A stretch of DNA of 7,732 bases from an uncultured Actinomycetes bacterium (GTDB lineage Bacteria > Actinomycetota > Actinomycetes > Nanopelagicales > Nanopelagicaceae). Under the pieces are notes generated by a model. It ran no database searches. It had not been told where the DNA came from and saw only the letters and a list, made by a program, of their open reading frames with translations. The translations under genes and the position numbers were made by a program. The DNA lies in assembly GCA_903832395.1 (NCBI GenBank), contig CAILBF010000153.1:1-7732 (forward strand), written 5' to 3'. Within the stretch, counting starts at the first letter, position 1; each line of letters begins with the position of its first letter. This document shows positions 1 to 6,970 of this stretch, one piece after another.

Positions 1-83
1 TGAGAGAACATGAGATTTGCAAGCATTGCTCCGAGAATGCCTCCCGCACATTGCGCAATGACATAAAAAATTGCATCAGTCAT
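1..83 (-). CDS. Aquaporin/MIP-like membrane protein, partial and possibly 5'-truncated
   Basis: The frame opens with ATG at 83-81 on the minus strand and leaves the window after 27 residues. A purine-rich ribosome site (GAAAGGA, complement of 89-95) sits 5 bases before the ATG. The peptide is hydrophobic and glycine/alanine rich; its core YVIAQCAGGILGAMLANLMF resembles the third transmembrane helix of MIP channels, where YxxAQxxGxxxGxxxAxLMF-like strings are common. In intact MIP proteins this helix follows an N-terminal half carrying the first NPA loop. No such sequence lies upstream, and the same frame meets a stop (TAA) near 171-173. Either this is a 5'-truncated remnant that has acquired a start, or it is an unrelated small membrane protein. 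Family assignment rests on one helix only; the rest lies outside the window. Confidence 0.45.
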   Translation of the reverse strand, partial: MTDAIFYVIAQCAGGILGAMLANLMFS

Positions 84-157
84 GTTTTTCCTTTCACATA
101 AAGCCAACAAACGATTTGCTAGCTTTAGAAAGTTTGACATGATTTGAAACCGTTGAT

Positions 158-185
158 TTTTCACTTGTCGTTAAATATTTATAAT
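158..185 (+). promoter_or_regulatory. Possible rightward promoter P1 for the hsd operon
   Basis: A perfect TATAAT lies at 180-185, with a weak -35 (TTTTCA, 158-163, 4 of 6 to consensus) 16 bases upstream. The -10 overlaps the -10 of the leftward promoter (178-183), so the two would compete. The leader to the hsdR ATG would be about 255 bases. AT-rich sequence produces such matches by chance, so this is tentative. Confidence 0.25.
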
Positions 186-206
186 AAAACGCAGTCTTGA
201 TCACAA
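178..206 (-). promoter_or_regulatory. Sigma70-type promoter reading leftward
   Basis: On the minus strand a -35 box TTGTGA (complement of 201-206; 4 of 6 to consensus) is followed after exactly 17 bases by a -10 box TATAAA (complement of 178-183; 5 of 6). Transcription would start near 171 and give a leader of about 90 bases before the minus-strand ATG at 83. It is the best-spaced promoter in the intergenic region. Its presence suggests the left-hand minus-strand gene is, or was, expressed. Confidence 0.5.
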
Positions 207-232
207 TCGACACAAGTTTTAGGCTTAAGTTC

Positions 233-238
233 TATAAT
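233..238 (+). promoter_or_regulatory. Second TATAAT -10-like element (candidate P2)
   Basis: A perfect TATAAT at 233-238 lies within a 10-base string, TATAATAAAA, identical to the one at 180-189. No convincing -35 is found at 16-18 bases upstream and there is no extended -10 TG. It is a candidate hsdR promoter that would depend on an activator or be weak. The leader would be about 200 bases. Confidence 0.2.
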
Positions 239-311
239 AAAATTAATATTGAAGCAATTTAATATTTAAGAAAAGTGCTTCTGAGATCTGAAACTTTCGC
301 TATGAAATCTT

Positions 312-372
312 CCAAATTGGCCAATATTTTGGCTTCTTGGCTGGACCAATTGACTAATGTGGTCATTTGGTC
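312..372. promoter_or_regulatory. Cluster of TTGG/CCAA half-sites with an imperfect inverted repeat, possible operator
   Basis: Seven TTGG or CCAA tetramers lie within 61 bases (CCAA at 312, partly degenerate context, 321 and 346; TTGG at 317, 329, 337 and 367). They include the perfect palindrome ATTGGCCAAT at 316-325. At 344-354 and 362-372 two 11-base arms (GACCAATTGAC and GTCATTTGGTC) are inverted complements at 10 of 11 positions, around a 7-base loop. The array lies 75-135 bases before the hsdR start. It could be an operator for a dimeric regulator or, in RNA, a leader hairpin. No T-run follows the hairpin, so it does not look like an intrinsic terminator. No regulator gene is visible in the window. 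Confidence 0.35.
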
Positions 373-427
373 AGGTTTCTTCCCATCTGTCACTGCCGGG
401 ATGTAGTTTTAGCCTTGGAGCCAGCAC

Positions 428-437
428 AGGAAAGGAG
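428..437 (+). promoter_or_regulatory. Ribosome binding site of hsdR
   Basis: AGGAAAGGAG ends 10 bases before the ATG at 448. It is the only strong Shine-Dalgarno-like string near the 5' end of the frame, and it favours ATG 448 over the in-frame TTG at 367, which has none. Confidence 0.6.
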
Positions 438-447
438 CAGAATCAGG

Positions 448-2829
448 ATGAACAAGAAGTCCTTGAGTGAGTCTGATATCTGCGACCGCTTTATCTCCCC
501 TGCTCTCACCTCATCTGGCTGGGATGAAACGCGTTGGCGGCGTGAGTATCCCTTCACTGCTGGACGAATAATTGTTCGTGGCGAACTGATTGCTCGTGGA
601 AAACAAAAACGGGCCGATTACCTACTTTTCTACAAATCAAATATTCCTATTGCAATTATTGAAGCTAAAGACAACACCCACTCGATCGGAGCGGGTATGC
701 AACAAGGACTTGGTTACTCCAACGCCCTCGATATCCCATTTGTATTTTCATCGAATGGAGATGGATTTCTTTTTCATGATAAAACTGGAAATGCGGATCA
801 GATTGAGACAACCCTCTCGCTCGATGAATTCCCTTCTCCAGAGGAGCTATGGAGTCGTTACAAAGTGTGGAAGAAGCTTGAGCCATCAACTGAACAACTA
901 ATCACTAGCCCCAGTTATCAGTACATGTCCGAGGAATTACCTCGCTACTACCAGCAACTTGCAGTTAATCGAAGTATCGAAGCAATTGCTCGTGGTCAGA
1001 AGCGAGTACTTCTTGCAATGGCGACTGGAACGGGTAAAACTCGAACAGCTTTCAATATCATTTGGCGTCTTTGGAAAACTGGAAAAGCAAAGCGAATTCT
1101 GTTCTTAGCGGATCGAAATATTCTGGTTGACCAGACCATGATTAATGATTTCAAACCATTTGGCAGTGTTATGACAAAACTTAATCGAAGCCTTGTCGAT
1201 CGAGACAATGGGAAAGTTGATACCTCCTACGAGATCTACCTTGCTCTCTATCAGGCGATTATGGGTGGAGAAGATTTAGAACCCATTTACAACAAGTTTC
1301 CACCAGACTTCTTTGACCTTGTAGTAATCGATGAGTGTCATCGAGGAAGTGCCGCCGACGATGCCACTTGGAAAACTATTCTGAACTACTTTGATTCTGC
1401 TATCCAGATAGGTATGACAGCCACGCCAAGAGAGACAAAGTATGTGTCAAACATTGGTTATTTTGGAGAACCTGTATATACCTATTCACTTAAGCAGGGT
1501 ATCGATGATGGATTTCTTGCTCCATTTAAAGTCATTCGCGTTGATCTTGATGTTGATTTACAAGGGTGGCGCCCTGAAGCTGGAATGGTCGATGACGCTG
1601 GAAACTTGATTGATGACCGAAATTACAATCAGGTTGATATTAATAGAGAGATCATCTTTCCTGAACGAGACAAGTTAGTAGCTCACAAGATCAGTCAATT
1701 TCTACATGACACCAGCCCGATGAATAAGACCATAGTTTTTTGTAGCAATATTGACCACGCAGAGCGTATGCGCCAAGCAATAGTTAATGATCAGCTGAAC
1801 GCAGATCTAGTTGCCAAGGATCATCGCTATGTCATGCGCATTACTGGCGATAATGAAGAGGGTAAAAATGAGCTGGATAACTTCATTGACCCTAAGAGGC
1901 CCTATCCAGTAATAGCGACCACTTCAAAACTTATGTCTACAGGTGTAGACGCTCAAACCTGCCAACTCATTGTGCTGGATCAGAGAATTCAATCGATGAC
2001 AGAGTTCAAACAAATTATTGGGCGTGGAACCAGACTCCGTCCTGACTTCGGCAAATACTTCTTCACAATTATTGATTTCAAGAAAGCTACTGAACTTTTT
2101 GCTGATCCTGAGTGGGATGGCCCAGCAATTGCTATTAAGGAAATAGATAAGGATGGGAAAGTCACCGATATTGACCCAGATCCTCAATCTGAAAATGAAG
2201 ATTCTGATATTGAAAAGGTCCTTGAAGGTCCAGTGGATCTGGCAGATACCGATCCAGAACCAACGAAGCGATTCATTGTCAGTGGTGTTCAATTCAAGAT
2301 AATTGCTGAGCGTGTTCAGTACTACGACAAAGATGGAAAGTTAATTACAGAATCCCTCAAAGATTTCACCCGTAAAGCAGTCGGCCAAGAGTTTAAATCC
2401 CTTGATCAATTTAGAAAGCGCTGGAATGGGGCAGAGCGAAAGCAGGTCATCCTCGAAGAACTCCTTGAAAAAGGGGTGATTCTGGAGGCCCTCGAAGGCG
2501 CTGTGGGACGAGATCTGGATCCATTTGATCTCATCTGCCATATCGCATTTGATCAACCTCCCCTAACCCGAAGAGAGCGGGCTGATGGAGTTAAGAAGCG
2601 GAATGTTTTCTCAATGTACGAAGAGAAAGCTCGGGAGGTCCTTGGGATACTCCTCGATAAGTACGCAGACCAAGGACTTGAAACCATCGAAAAAATTGAT
2701 GTTTTAAAGTTGGATCCATTTACTCAAATCGGTACACCTATAGAAATTGTGAAAAGTTTCGGTGGTCGTGATAAATATCTGGAAGCTGTACAGAAACTTG
2801 AAACCGCCCTCTACGCAACATCTGCCTAA
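448..2829 (+). CDS. hsdR: Type I restriction enzyme R subunit (nuclease and DNA translocase)
   Basis: This is the motor and cutting subunit of a type I restriction enzyme: it pumps unmethylated DNA past the HsdM/HsdS core using ATP and cleaves at a distance. With ATG 448 it is 793 residues, normal for the EcoAI/EcoEI group. The N-terminal nuclease domain shows the PD-(D/E)xK pattern, with D57, E72-A-K74 and a QxxxY element at 86-90. The superfamily 2 helicase motifs follow: Walker A GTGKT 194-198, DECH 295-298, TATP 324-327, TIVFCSN 428-434, SKLMSTGVD about 493-501 and QIIGRGTRLR 522-531. An acidic linker (about 573-606) leads to an EcoEI-type C-terminal domain that docks on the methyltransferase. 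The frame continues upstream to a TTG at 367, but the ribosome site and the compositional break favour 448. It is the first gene of the operon and hsdM starts 13 bases after its stop. All motifs are intact, so it should be active. Confidence 0.96.
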   Translation: MNKKSLSESDICDRFISPALTSSGWDETRWRREYPFTAGRIIVRGELIARGKQKRADYLLFYKSNIPIAIIEAKDNTHSIGAGMQQGLGYSNALDIPFVFSSNGDGFLFHDKTGNADQIETTLSLDEFPSPEELWSRYKVWKKLEPSTEQLITSPSYQYMSEELPRYYQQLAVNRSIEAIARGQKRVLLAMATGTGKTRTAFNIIWRLWKTGKAKRILFLADRNILVDQTMINDFKPFGSVMTKLNRSLVDRDNGKVDTSYEIYLALYQAIMGGEDLEPIYNKFPPDFFDLVVIDECHRGSAADDATWKTILNYFDSAIQIGMTATPRETKYVSNIGYFGEPVYTYSLKQGIDDGFLAPFKVIRVDLDVDLQGWRPEAGMVDDAGNLIDDRNYNQVDINREIIFPERDKLVAHKISQFLHDTSPMNKTIVFCSNIDHAERMRQAIVNDQLNADLVAKDHRYVMRITGDNEEGKNELDNFIDPKRPYPVIATTSKLMSTGVDAQTCQLIVLDQRIQSMTEFKQIIGRGTRLRPDFGKYFFTIIDFKKATELFADPEWDGPAIAIKEIDKDGKVTDIDPDPQSENEDSDIEKVLEGPVDLADTDPEPTKRFIVSGVQFKIIAERVQYYDKDGKLITESLKDFTRKAVGQEFKSLDQFRKRWNGAERKQVILEELLEKGVILEALEGAVGRDLDPFDLICHIAFDQPPLTRRERADGVKKRNVFSMYEEKAREVLGILLDKYADQGLETIEKIDVLKLDPFTQIGTPIEIVKSFGGRDKYLEAVQKLETALYATSA

Positions 2830-2842
2830 CTAATGGAGAAAA

Positions 2843-4303
2843 ATGTCACTGTCTAATACCGTCAAAGCAATTCAAGACATTATGCGCAAAGACGCTGGTG
2901 TTGATGGTGATGCCCAGCGTATTGGCCAACTTGGTTGGATGCTGTTTCTCAAAATCTACAGCGACCTTGAATTAGAAACTGAACTAGAAGATACAAAATA
3001 TAAATCTCCTATACCAAAGAAGTTCCGTTGGGAATCGTGGGCTGATGAAAGCGTGGCTGGTAAAGACTCTCTAACGGGTGACGCGCTAATCAACTTCATT
3101 AACAATGAGCTCTTTCCAAAGTTAAAGGAACTAGATCTCTCCTCATTCACAGGGCAAGCTCGCGAGCGAGGTGCACTATTAATTAGCGTTTTTGATGATG
3201 CATATAACTACATGAAGAATGGAACGCTCCTTCGACAAGTAATCAACAAAATTAACCAAAACATTGATTACAACTCTGTGGAGACTAGACATCTCTTTGG
3301 TGATATCTATGAACAAATCTTGAAAGATCTGCAGAACGCAGGAAACGCTGGTGAGTACTACACACCAAGAGCTGTAACTCAATTTGCTATTGAAATGGTT
3401 AATCCTCAACTAGGAGAAATTGTTCTAGATCCTGCGTGTGGCACAGGTGGTTTCTTAACAGGAGCCTTTGAGCACATGAAAAAACAGGTTAAGAAACCTG
3501 CTGAACTTAAAGCCTTAAAAAACAGTATCCGAGGCGTTGAGAAGAAACCACTTCCCCATGTTCTCTGCGCTACAAACATGATGGTTCACGGAATCGAAGT
3601 CCCATCGAATATCATCAATGACAACACTCTTGCAAAACCTCTTAGAGATTACGGCAAGAATGATCAAGTTGATGTCATTATCACAAATCCACCTTTTGGT
3701 GGCGTTGAAGAAGATGGGATCGAAAACAACTTTCCCGCTGAATTCAGAACAAAAGAAACTGCTGATCTCTTTTTAGTGCTGGTCATGGAGTTGCTAAAAG
3801 ATGGCGGTCGAGCCGCAATTGTTCTTCCTGATGGAACACTCTTTGGAGAGGGTATAAAAACTAAGATTAAGAAGAAAATGCTTGAGGAGTGCAACTTGCA
3901 CACAATTGTTCGATTACCTAAGTCTGTTTTTGCCCCATATACAACTATCGCTACAAATGTCTTGTTCCTTACCAAAGGCGAGCCAACAAAAGAAGTTTGG
4001 TACTTCGAGCACAAACTCCCAGAGGGCGTTAAAGCATACAACAAGACCAAGCCAATGCGCTTGGAAGAATTCGATATCGAAAGAAGTTGGTGGATCAAGC
4101 GCCAAGAAAGTGAGCAAGCATGGAAGGTAACGGCAGCTGACATTGCAAAGAACAACTACAACCTAGACATTAAGAATCCAAATGCTCCAATTTTTATTCA
4201 CGATGATCCTGACGAACTCTTGCAACAAATCAAAGAGTTGACAGCAAATGTTGCGGACTTGCAAACTGAATTGAAAAAACTTTTATCTGAATCGTTGGAG
4301 TGA
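2843..4303 (+). CDS. hsdM: Type I N6-adenine DNA methyltransferase, M subunit
   Basis: HsdM transfers a methyl group from S-adenosylmethionine to N6 of adenine in the sequence chosen by HsdS; two copies join one HsdS, and the complex protects the host genome. The 486-residue length fits the family. An N-terminal helical domain (HsdM_N, about 1-140) precedes the catalytic domain. The YYTPRAV element is at 172-178, the SAM-binding motif I is D196-PACGTGGF-204, the catalytic motif IV is N282-PPF-285, and VLPDG lies at 327-331. A C-terminal stretch rich in leucine and lysine (about 455-484) is probably helical and could contact HsdS. The start ATG has GGAG 4 bases upstream. The stop is 2 bases before the preferred hsdS start, so HsdM and HsdS are probably translated in a coupled way. 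Motif spelling supports the gamma-class type I group. Confidence 0.97.
   Translation: MSLSNTVKAIQDIMRKDAGVDGDAQRIGQLGWMLFLKIYSDLELETELEDTKYKSPIPKKFRWESWADESVAGKDSLTGDALINFINNELFPKLKELDLSSFTGQARERGALLISVFDDAYNYMKNGTLLRQVINKINQNIDYNSVETRHLFGDIYEQILKDLQNAGNAGEYYTPRAVTQFAIEMVNPQLGEIVLDPACGTGGFLTGAFEHMKKQVKKPAELKALKNSIRGVEKKPLPHVLCATNMMVHGIEVPSNIINDNTLAKPLRDYGKNDQVDVIITNPPFGGVEEDGIENNFPAEFRTKETADLFLVLVMELLKDGGRAAIVLPDGTLFGEGIKTKIKKKMLEECNLHTIVRLPKSVFAPYTTIATNVLFLTKGEPTKEVWYFEHKLPEGVKAYNKTKPMRLEEFDIERSWWIKRQESEQAWKVTAADIAKNNYNLDIKNPNAPIFIHDDPDELLQQIKELTANVADLQTELKKLLSESLE
4295..4300 (+). promoter_or_regulatory. Ribosome binding site deciding the hsdS start
   Basis: TTGGAG inside the last codons of hsdM lies 5 bases before ATG 4306. 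The alternative GTG at 4300 overlaps this site and would have no Shine-Dalgarno sequence, so ATG 4306 is preferred. Confidence 0.55.
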
Positions 4304-4305
4304 AA

Positions 4306-5625
4306 ATGTCTCGTCAAACATTGGTAGAAAATCTAGAAGTCACCACAGAGAATAAGAGTCGAATAGCGCTGATTGAAAAGCTCTTCCTCAATTTAGCTGT
4401 GCACGGAAGATTGAAACAAATATCCTCGGAATTCGAATCGGCAGAAGTTCGGAAACTCAGCGAAGTGTGTGATTTGTATCAACCAAAAACAATTTCGATT
4501 TCTCAATTGATTCCTAATGGAAAATACCCTGTTTATGGGGCTAATGGCGTAATTGGAAGTTTTGATCAGTTTAATCACGAAGATTCGGAGGTCTTAGTCA
4601 CTTGCCGCGGTGCAACATGTGGCACGGTGAATATCTCCCAGCCTTATTCATGGATAAATGGAAATGCCATGGTGGTTCGTCCAAAAAAGAGTTCCTTGCG
4701 AAAAGATTTCCTCGCGTTGGTTTTGAGAAGCTTAGACTATAAAACGGTTATAACTGGAACTGCTCAGCCACAAATCACAAAAGCTCCATTAGCGAATGTA
4801 AACATACTCATTCCACCTCTGTCTGGTCAGGAGATTGTTGTAAGCACTATGAAGAGCATCTCTGAACTACTATCTAATCTGGGGAATAAAACGCTCCAAT
4901 TGGATCTTTTACGAAATTCTTTCCGCGAATCAGCCGTTGATGCCATCTCAACAGCCCAAACCCAAGAAGAATTTGAAACAGCATGGAATCGAATTCAACG
5001 AAATTGGAAAGTTATTACAGGAACACCTGAAGCAGTTGACTCGCTTCGCAAGTTGATACTCGCTTTTGCGGCCAAAGGTAAATTGGTCGATAGCCCAGAT
5101 AAACTTAAAAATAATTCAACTTTTATTGAACTAGCCAAAGTTTGTAAAGTTTCTTGGGGAAATCTGTCACTTACAAAGTCATCATATTTAGACAATGGTC
5201 CTCATCTTGCGGTATCCGCTGCAGGTCCTGACGGAAGAATTGGATTTGCTGAGCATAAAGCTTATATACCTGTGCTCTCTGCGATCGGCGCCCGATGTGG
5301 AACTATGTTTATGCCAGAAGAAGATTTCACAGCAATCAAGAACACAATGACTCTGGAACCCAACGATGAATTACTTGACAACTGGTATCTGTTCTACACG
5401 ATGATGGGAAGCAACTTACCCCGACGAGGTTCTGCACAACCTTTCATGTCAAAATCAGACATCGAAAACTTCAAAATTAGGGTGCCGAGTTTGGATGAGC
5501 AAAGGTTGATTTCAAAAAGTGTAGAAGCGCTTCTAAAAAAGTGCGACCTTCTTGAGTCCAAATTAAGAGATTTGGAAGAAATAGCTGAGAAATTTGCTAG
5601 ATCTGTTGTTTCAGAGTCAGCCTAG
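4306..5625 (+). CDS. hsdS: Type I restriction-modification specificity subunit S
   Basis: HsdS reads the two-part DNA target and scaffolds the methyltransferase and restriction complexes. From ATG 4306 it has 439 residues, the usual length for two target-recognition domains (TRDs). The order is: a conserved helix (about 15-37, LIEKLFLNLAVHGRL), TRD1 (about 48-175), the central spacer with helices and a second copy of the conserved motif (LRKLILAFAAKGKLV, 247-261), TRD2 (about 272-400), and a C-terminal helix (about 405-430) that could form a coiled coil with the central one. The two halves are visibly related: GTAQPQITKAPLANV (151-165) matches GSAQPFMSKSDIENF (375-389), and CRGATCGT (100-107) matches IGARCGT (327-333). 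The EcoEI-like phrase TPEAVDSLRKLIL supports a type IB system. The recognition sequence cannot be deduced from sequence. Both TRDs are whole. Confidence 0.95.
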   Translation: MSRQTLVENLEVTTENKSRIALIEKLFLNLAVHGRLKQISSEFESAEVRKLSEVCDLYQPKTISISQLIPNGKYPVYGANGVIGSFDQFNHEDSEVLVTCRGATCGTVNISQPYSWINGNAMVVRPKKSSLRKDFLALVLRSLDYKTVITGTAQPQITKAPLANVNILIPPLSGQEIVVSTMKSISELLSNLGNKTLQLDLLRNSFRESAVDAISTAQTQEEFETAWNRIQRNWKVITGTPEAVDSLRKLILAFAAKGKLVDSPDKLKNNSTFIELAKVCKVSWGNLSLTKSSYLDNGPHLAVSAAGPDGRIGFAEHKAYIPVLSAIGARCGTMFMPEEDFTAIKNTMTLEPNDELLDNWYLFYTMMGSNLPRRGSAQPFMSKSDIENFKIRVPSLDEQRLISKSVEALLKKCDLLESKLRDLEEIAEKFARSVVSESA

Positions 5626-5633
5626 GTAATTGA

Positions 5634-6359
5634 ATGACTACGAATCTTTCCATTCAAAACATGCGAAGAATTGTGTGCTTAGCAAATTCGCGCAAGCCTG
5701 ATGGGCGATGTGTGGCAGGGAAGCTTTATGCTCAAGGCAAATTTGGAGCATGGCTAAGGCCCATAAGTATTCGTGAGGGCGAAGAGTTGTCAGAGCAAGA
5801 AAGACAAATTTCCAAAGGTGTAGAACCTGCGCTACTGGATATATTGGAATTCACAATCTCTAGACATAAACCTTCAGCGCATCAGCCTGAGAATTTCATG
5901 ATTGATTCCGCACACAAATTTAAGAAAGTTGGTTTTATCTCTTCTGTGGAATTGTTTAAAGTAGTTGATAAGCCTACAAATCTCTGGATCATGGGATACC
6001 AGTCAAAGACTTTTGGTAAGAACGACTTAGTCCCGCCAAATAGAATTTCAGAGGTCTCCAATAGTTTATATCTGATCAATCCTCACACTTTCACTATTCA
6101 AGTTGTTCAAGGAACTTATAGTTTGCAAGTAAGAGGCCAGTTCTCATATCTCGGCGCTGACTATAATTTGCGAATAACAGATCCAGTTGTAGAAGAGAGA
6201 TTCATTCCAAAGGGTGCTGGGGAGTATAAAATTGATGATGTGCTTCTGACTATAAGTCTTGCTGAAAAGCTCTTCACGGTAGCTAGTAATCCGTCCTCTT
6301 CGGGCTACTACAAGCTCATAGCTGGAGTTATGGATATTTCGTCATTGGGGAAAAAATGA
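5634..6359 (+). CDS. Dual OB domain-like protein of unknown function
   Basis: The 241-residue soluble protein resembles the family annotated as 'dual OB domain-containing'. I recognise it by the N-terminal signature RRIVCLANSRKPDGRCVAGK (11-30), then GAWLRPIS (38-45), EPALLDILEFTI (64-75) and the late YYKLIAGVMDI (225-235). It has no signal peptide, no membrane segment and no evident catalytic motif. OB folds usually bind single-stranded nucleic acid or nucleotides, so a sensing or targeting role is an inference. The start ATG is 8 bases after the hsdS stop, with only a weak AGGT before it; a second in-frame ATG (residue 10, at 5661) lacks any ribosome site. Its stop overlaps the next ATG (ATGA), so it is probably coupled to the DUF488 genes. 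Family call is from memory of the motif pattern and is moderately sure. Confidence 0.75.
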   Translation: MTTNLSIQNMRRIVCLANSRKPDGRCVAGKLYAQGKFGAWLRPISIREGEELSEQERQISKGVEPALLDILEFTISRHKPSAHQPENFMIDSAHKFKKVGFISSVELFKVVDKPTNLWIMGYQSKTFGKNDLVPPNRISEVSNSLYLINPHTFTIQVVQGTYSLQVRGQFSYLGADYNLRITDPVVEERFIPKGAGEYKIDDVLLTISLAEKLFTVASNPSSSGYYKLIAGVMDISSLGKK

Positions 6360-6970
6360 GACAGGCACAGATATTCTCGATCGGACATTCAAATCACTCG
6401 ATTGATAAGTTCCTAAGTCTGCTGGAGAGCTCCGAAATCAACATGGTTGTTGATGTTCGTTCAGCGCCGTTCAGCAGAATGTTCCCACAGTTCAATCAGG
6501 AAACTTTGAAGAAATCCCTTAGTGATAATTCGATTGGTTATCTGTTTCTTGGAGATCAGATTGGTGGACGCTCAAACGATCCAGACGACTATTTGGACGG
6601 CCAAGTTCTGTATAAGGCGTTGGCTAATAAAGAAGCTTTCAAAACTGGCATGGAGAGGTTGAAGGAAGGCTCTGCTAAATACCGAATTGCGCTTATGTGC
6701 TCTGAAAAGGAGCCGCTGGACTGCCATAGAACTTTGTTAGTTTCTCAGGCTCTTGCGAGCAGTGACATCGTTGTAGGCCACATTCACGCAGATGGAACAG
6801 TCGAAGTCCATGGGGATGCCTTGGTGCGGCTACTTTCATTGCACAACCTGTCGTCACCAGATTTATTCTCTGATGACACAGGTAGAGTGCAAGAAGCCCT
6901 TACACTTCAGGAAAAGAAGATTGCATACCAGATCCCAAAGCCAGCTGAATCAAGGGAGGAATTTGAGTGA
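6356..6970 (+). CDS. DUF488 family protein, first of two
   Basis: The 204-residue protein belongs to the DUF488 family, whose biochemical function is not known to me. Conserved elements are FSIGHSN (7-13), DVRSAPFSR with PQFN (33-47), LGDQIGGR (65-72) and, near the core's end, CSEK (115-118) with CHR (123-125). The clustered Cys/His/Arg and Asp/Arg residues suggest an active or metal-binding site, but no reaction is established. After the core (about 165) there is a polar, lysine- and glutamate-rich tail of about 40 residues with no recognised domain. It starts inside the ATGA overlap with the dual-OB gene, after a GGGGAAAA stretch, and ends in a GTGA overlap with the second DUF488 gene. It is probably cytoplasmic; there is no signal or membrane segment. 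Confidence 0.88.
   Translation: MRQAQIFSIGHSNHSIDKFLSLLESSEINMVVDVRSAPFSRMFPQFNQETLKKSLSDNSIGYLFLGDQIGGRSNDPDDYLDGQVLYKALANKEAFKTGMERLKEGSAKYRIALMCSEKEPLDCHRTLLVSQALASSDIVVGHIHADGTVEVHGDALVRLLSLHNLSSPDLFSDDTGRVQEALTLQEKKIAYQIPKPAESREEFE
6954..6960 (+). promoter_or_regulatory. Strong ribosome binding site for the second DUF488 gene
   Basis: GGGAGGA lies 6 bases before GTG 6967, inside the end of the first DUF488 gene. It supports the GTG start and suggests this last gene is translated efficiently on its own account as well as by coupling. Confidence 0.65.

Noticed and set aside
344..372. Inverted repeat as an intrinsic terminator for an upstream transcript
   Set aside because: The stem has an internal mismatch and few GC pairs, and the bases after it are AGGTTTCTTCCC rather than a T-run.
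367..447. In-frame extension of hsdR from a TTG at 367
   Set aside because: No ribosome site precedes it. The 27 extra residues look unlike an HsdR N-terminus and overlap the inverted-repeat array, whereas ATG 448 has AGGAAAGGAG upstream.
1924..2292. Minus-strand open frame (122 residues) opposite hsdR
   Set aside because: It lies antisense to conserved helicase motifs V and VI and the acidic linker; the product resembles no family I know.
3664..4155. Long minus-strand open frame (163 residues) opposite hsdM
   Set aside because: It is a shadow of the hsdM reading frame: low-complexity serine-rich product, no recognisable motif and no plausible promoter. hsdM itself is unambiguous here.
448..5625. 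Phase-variable tracts or inverted repeats that would shuffle hsdS
   Set aside because: No homopolymer longer than about six and no short tandem repeat is seen in the hsd genes; there is no second or partial hsdS and no invertase in the window.
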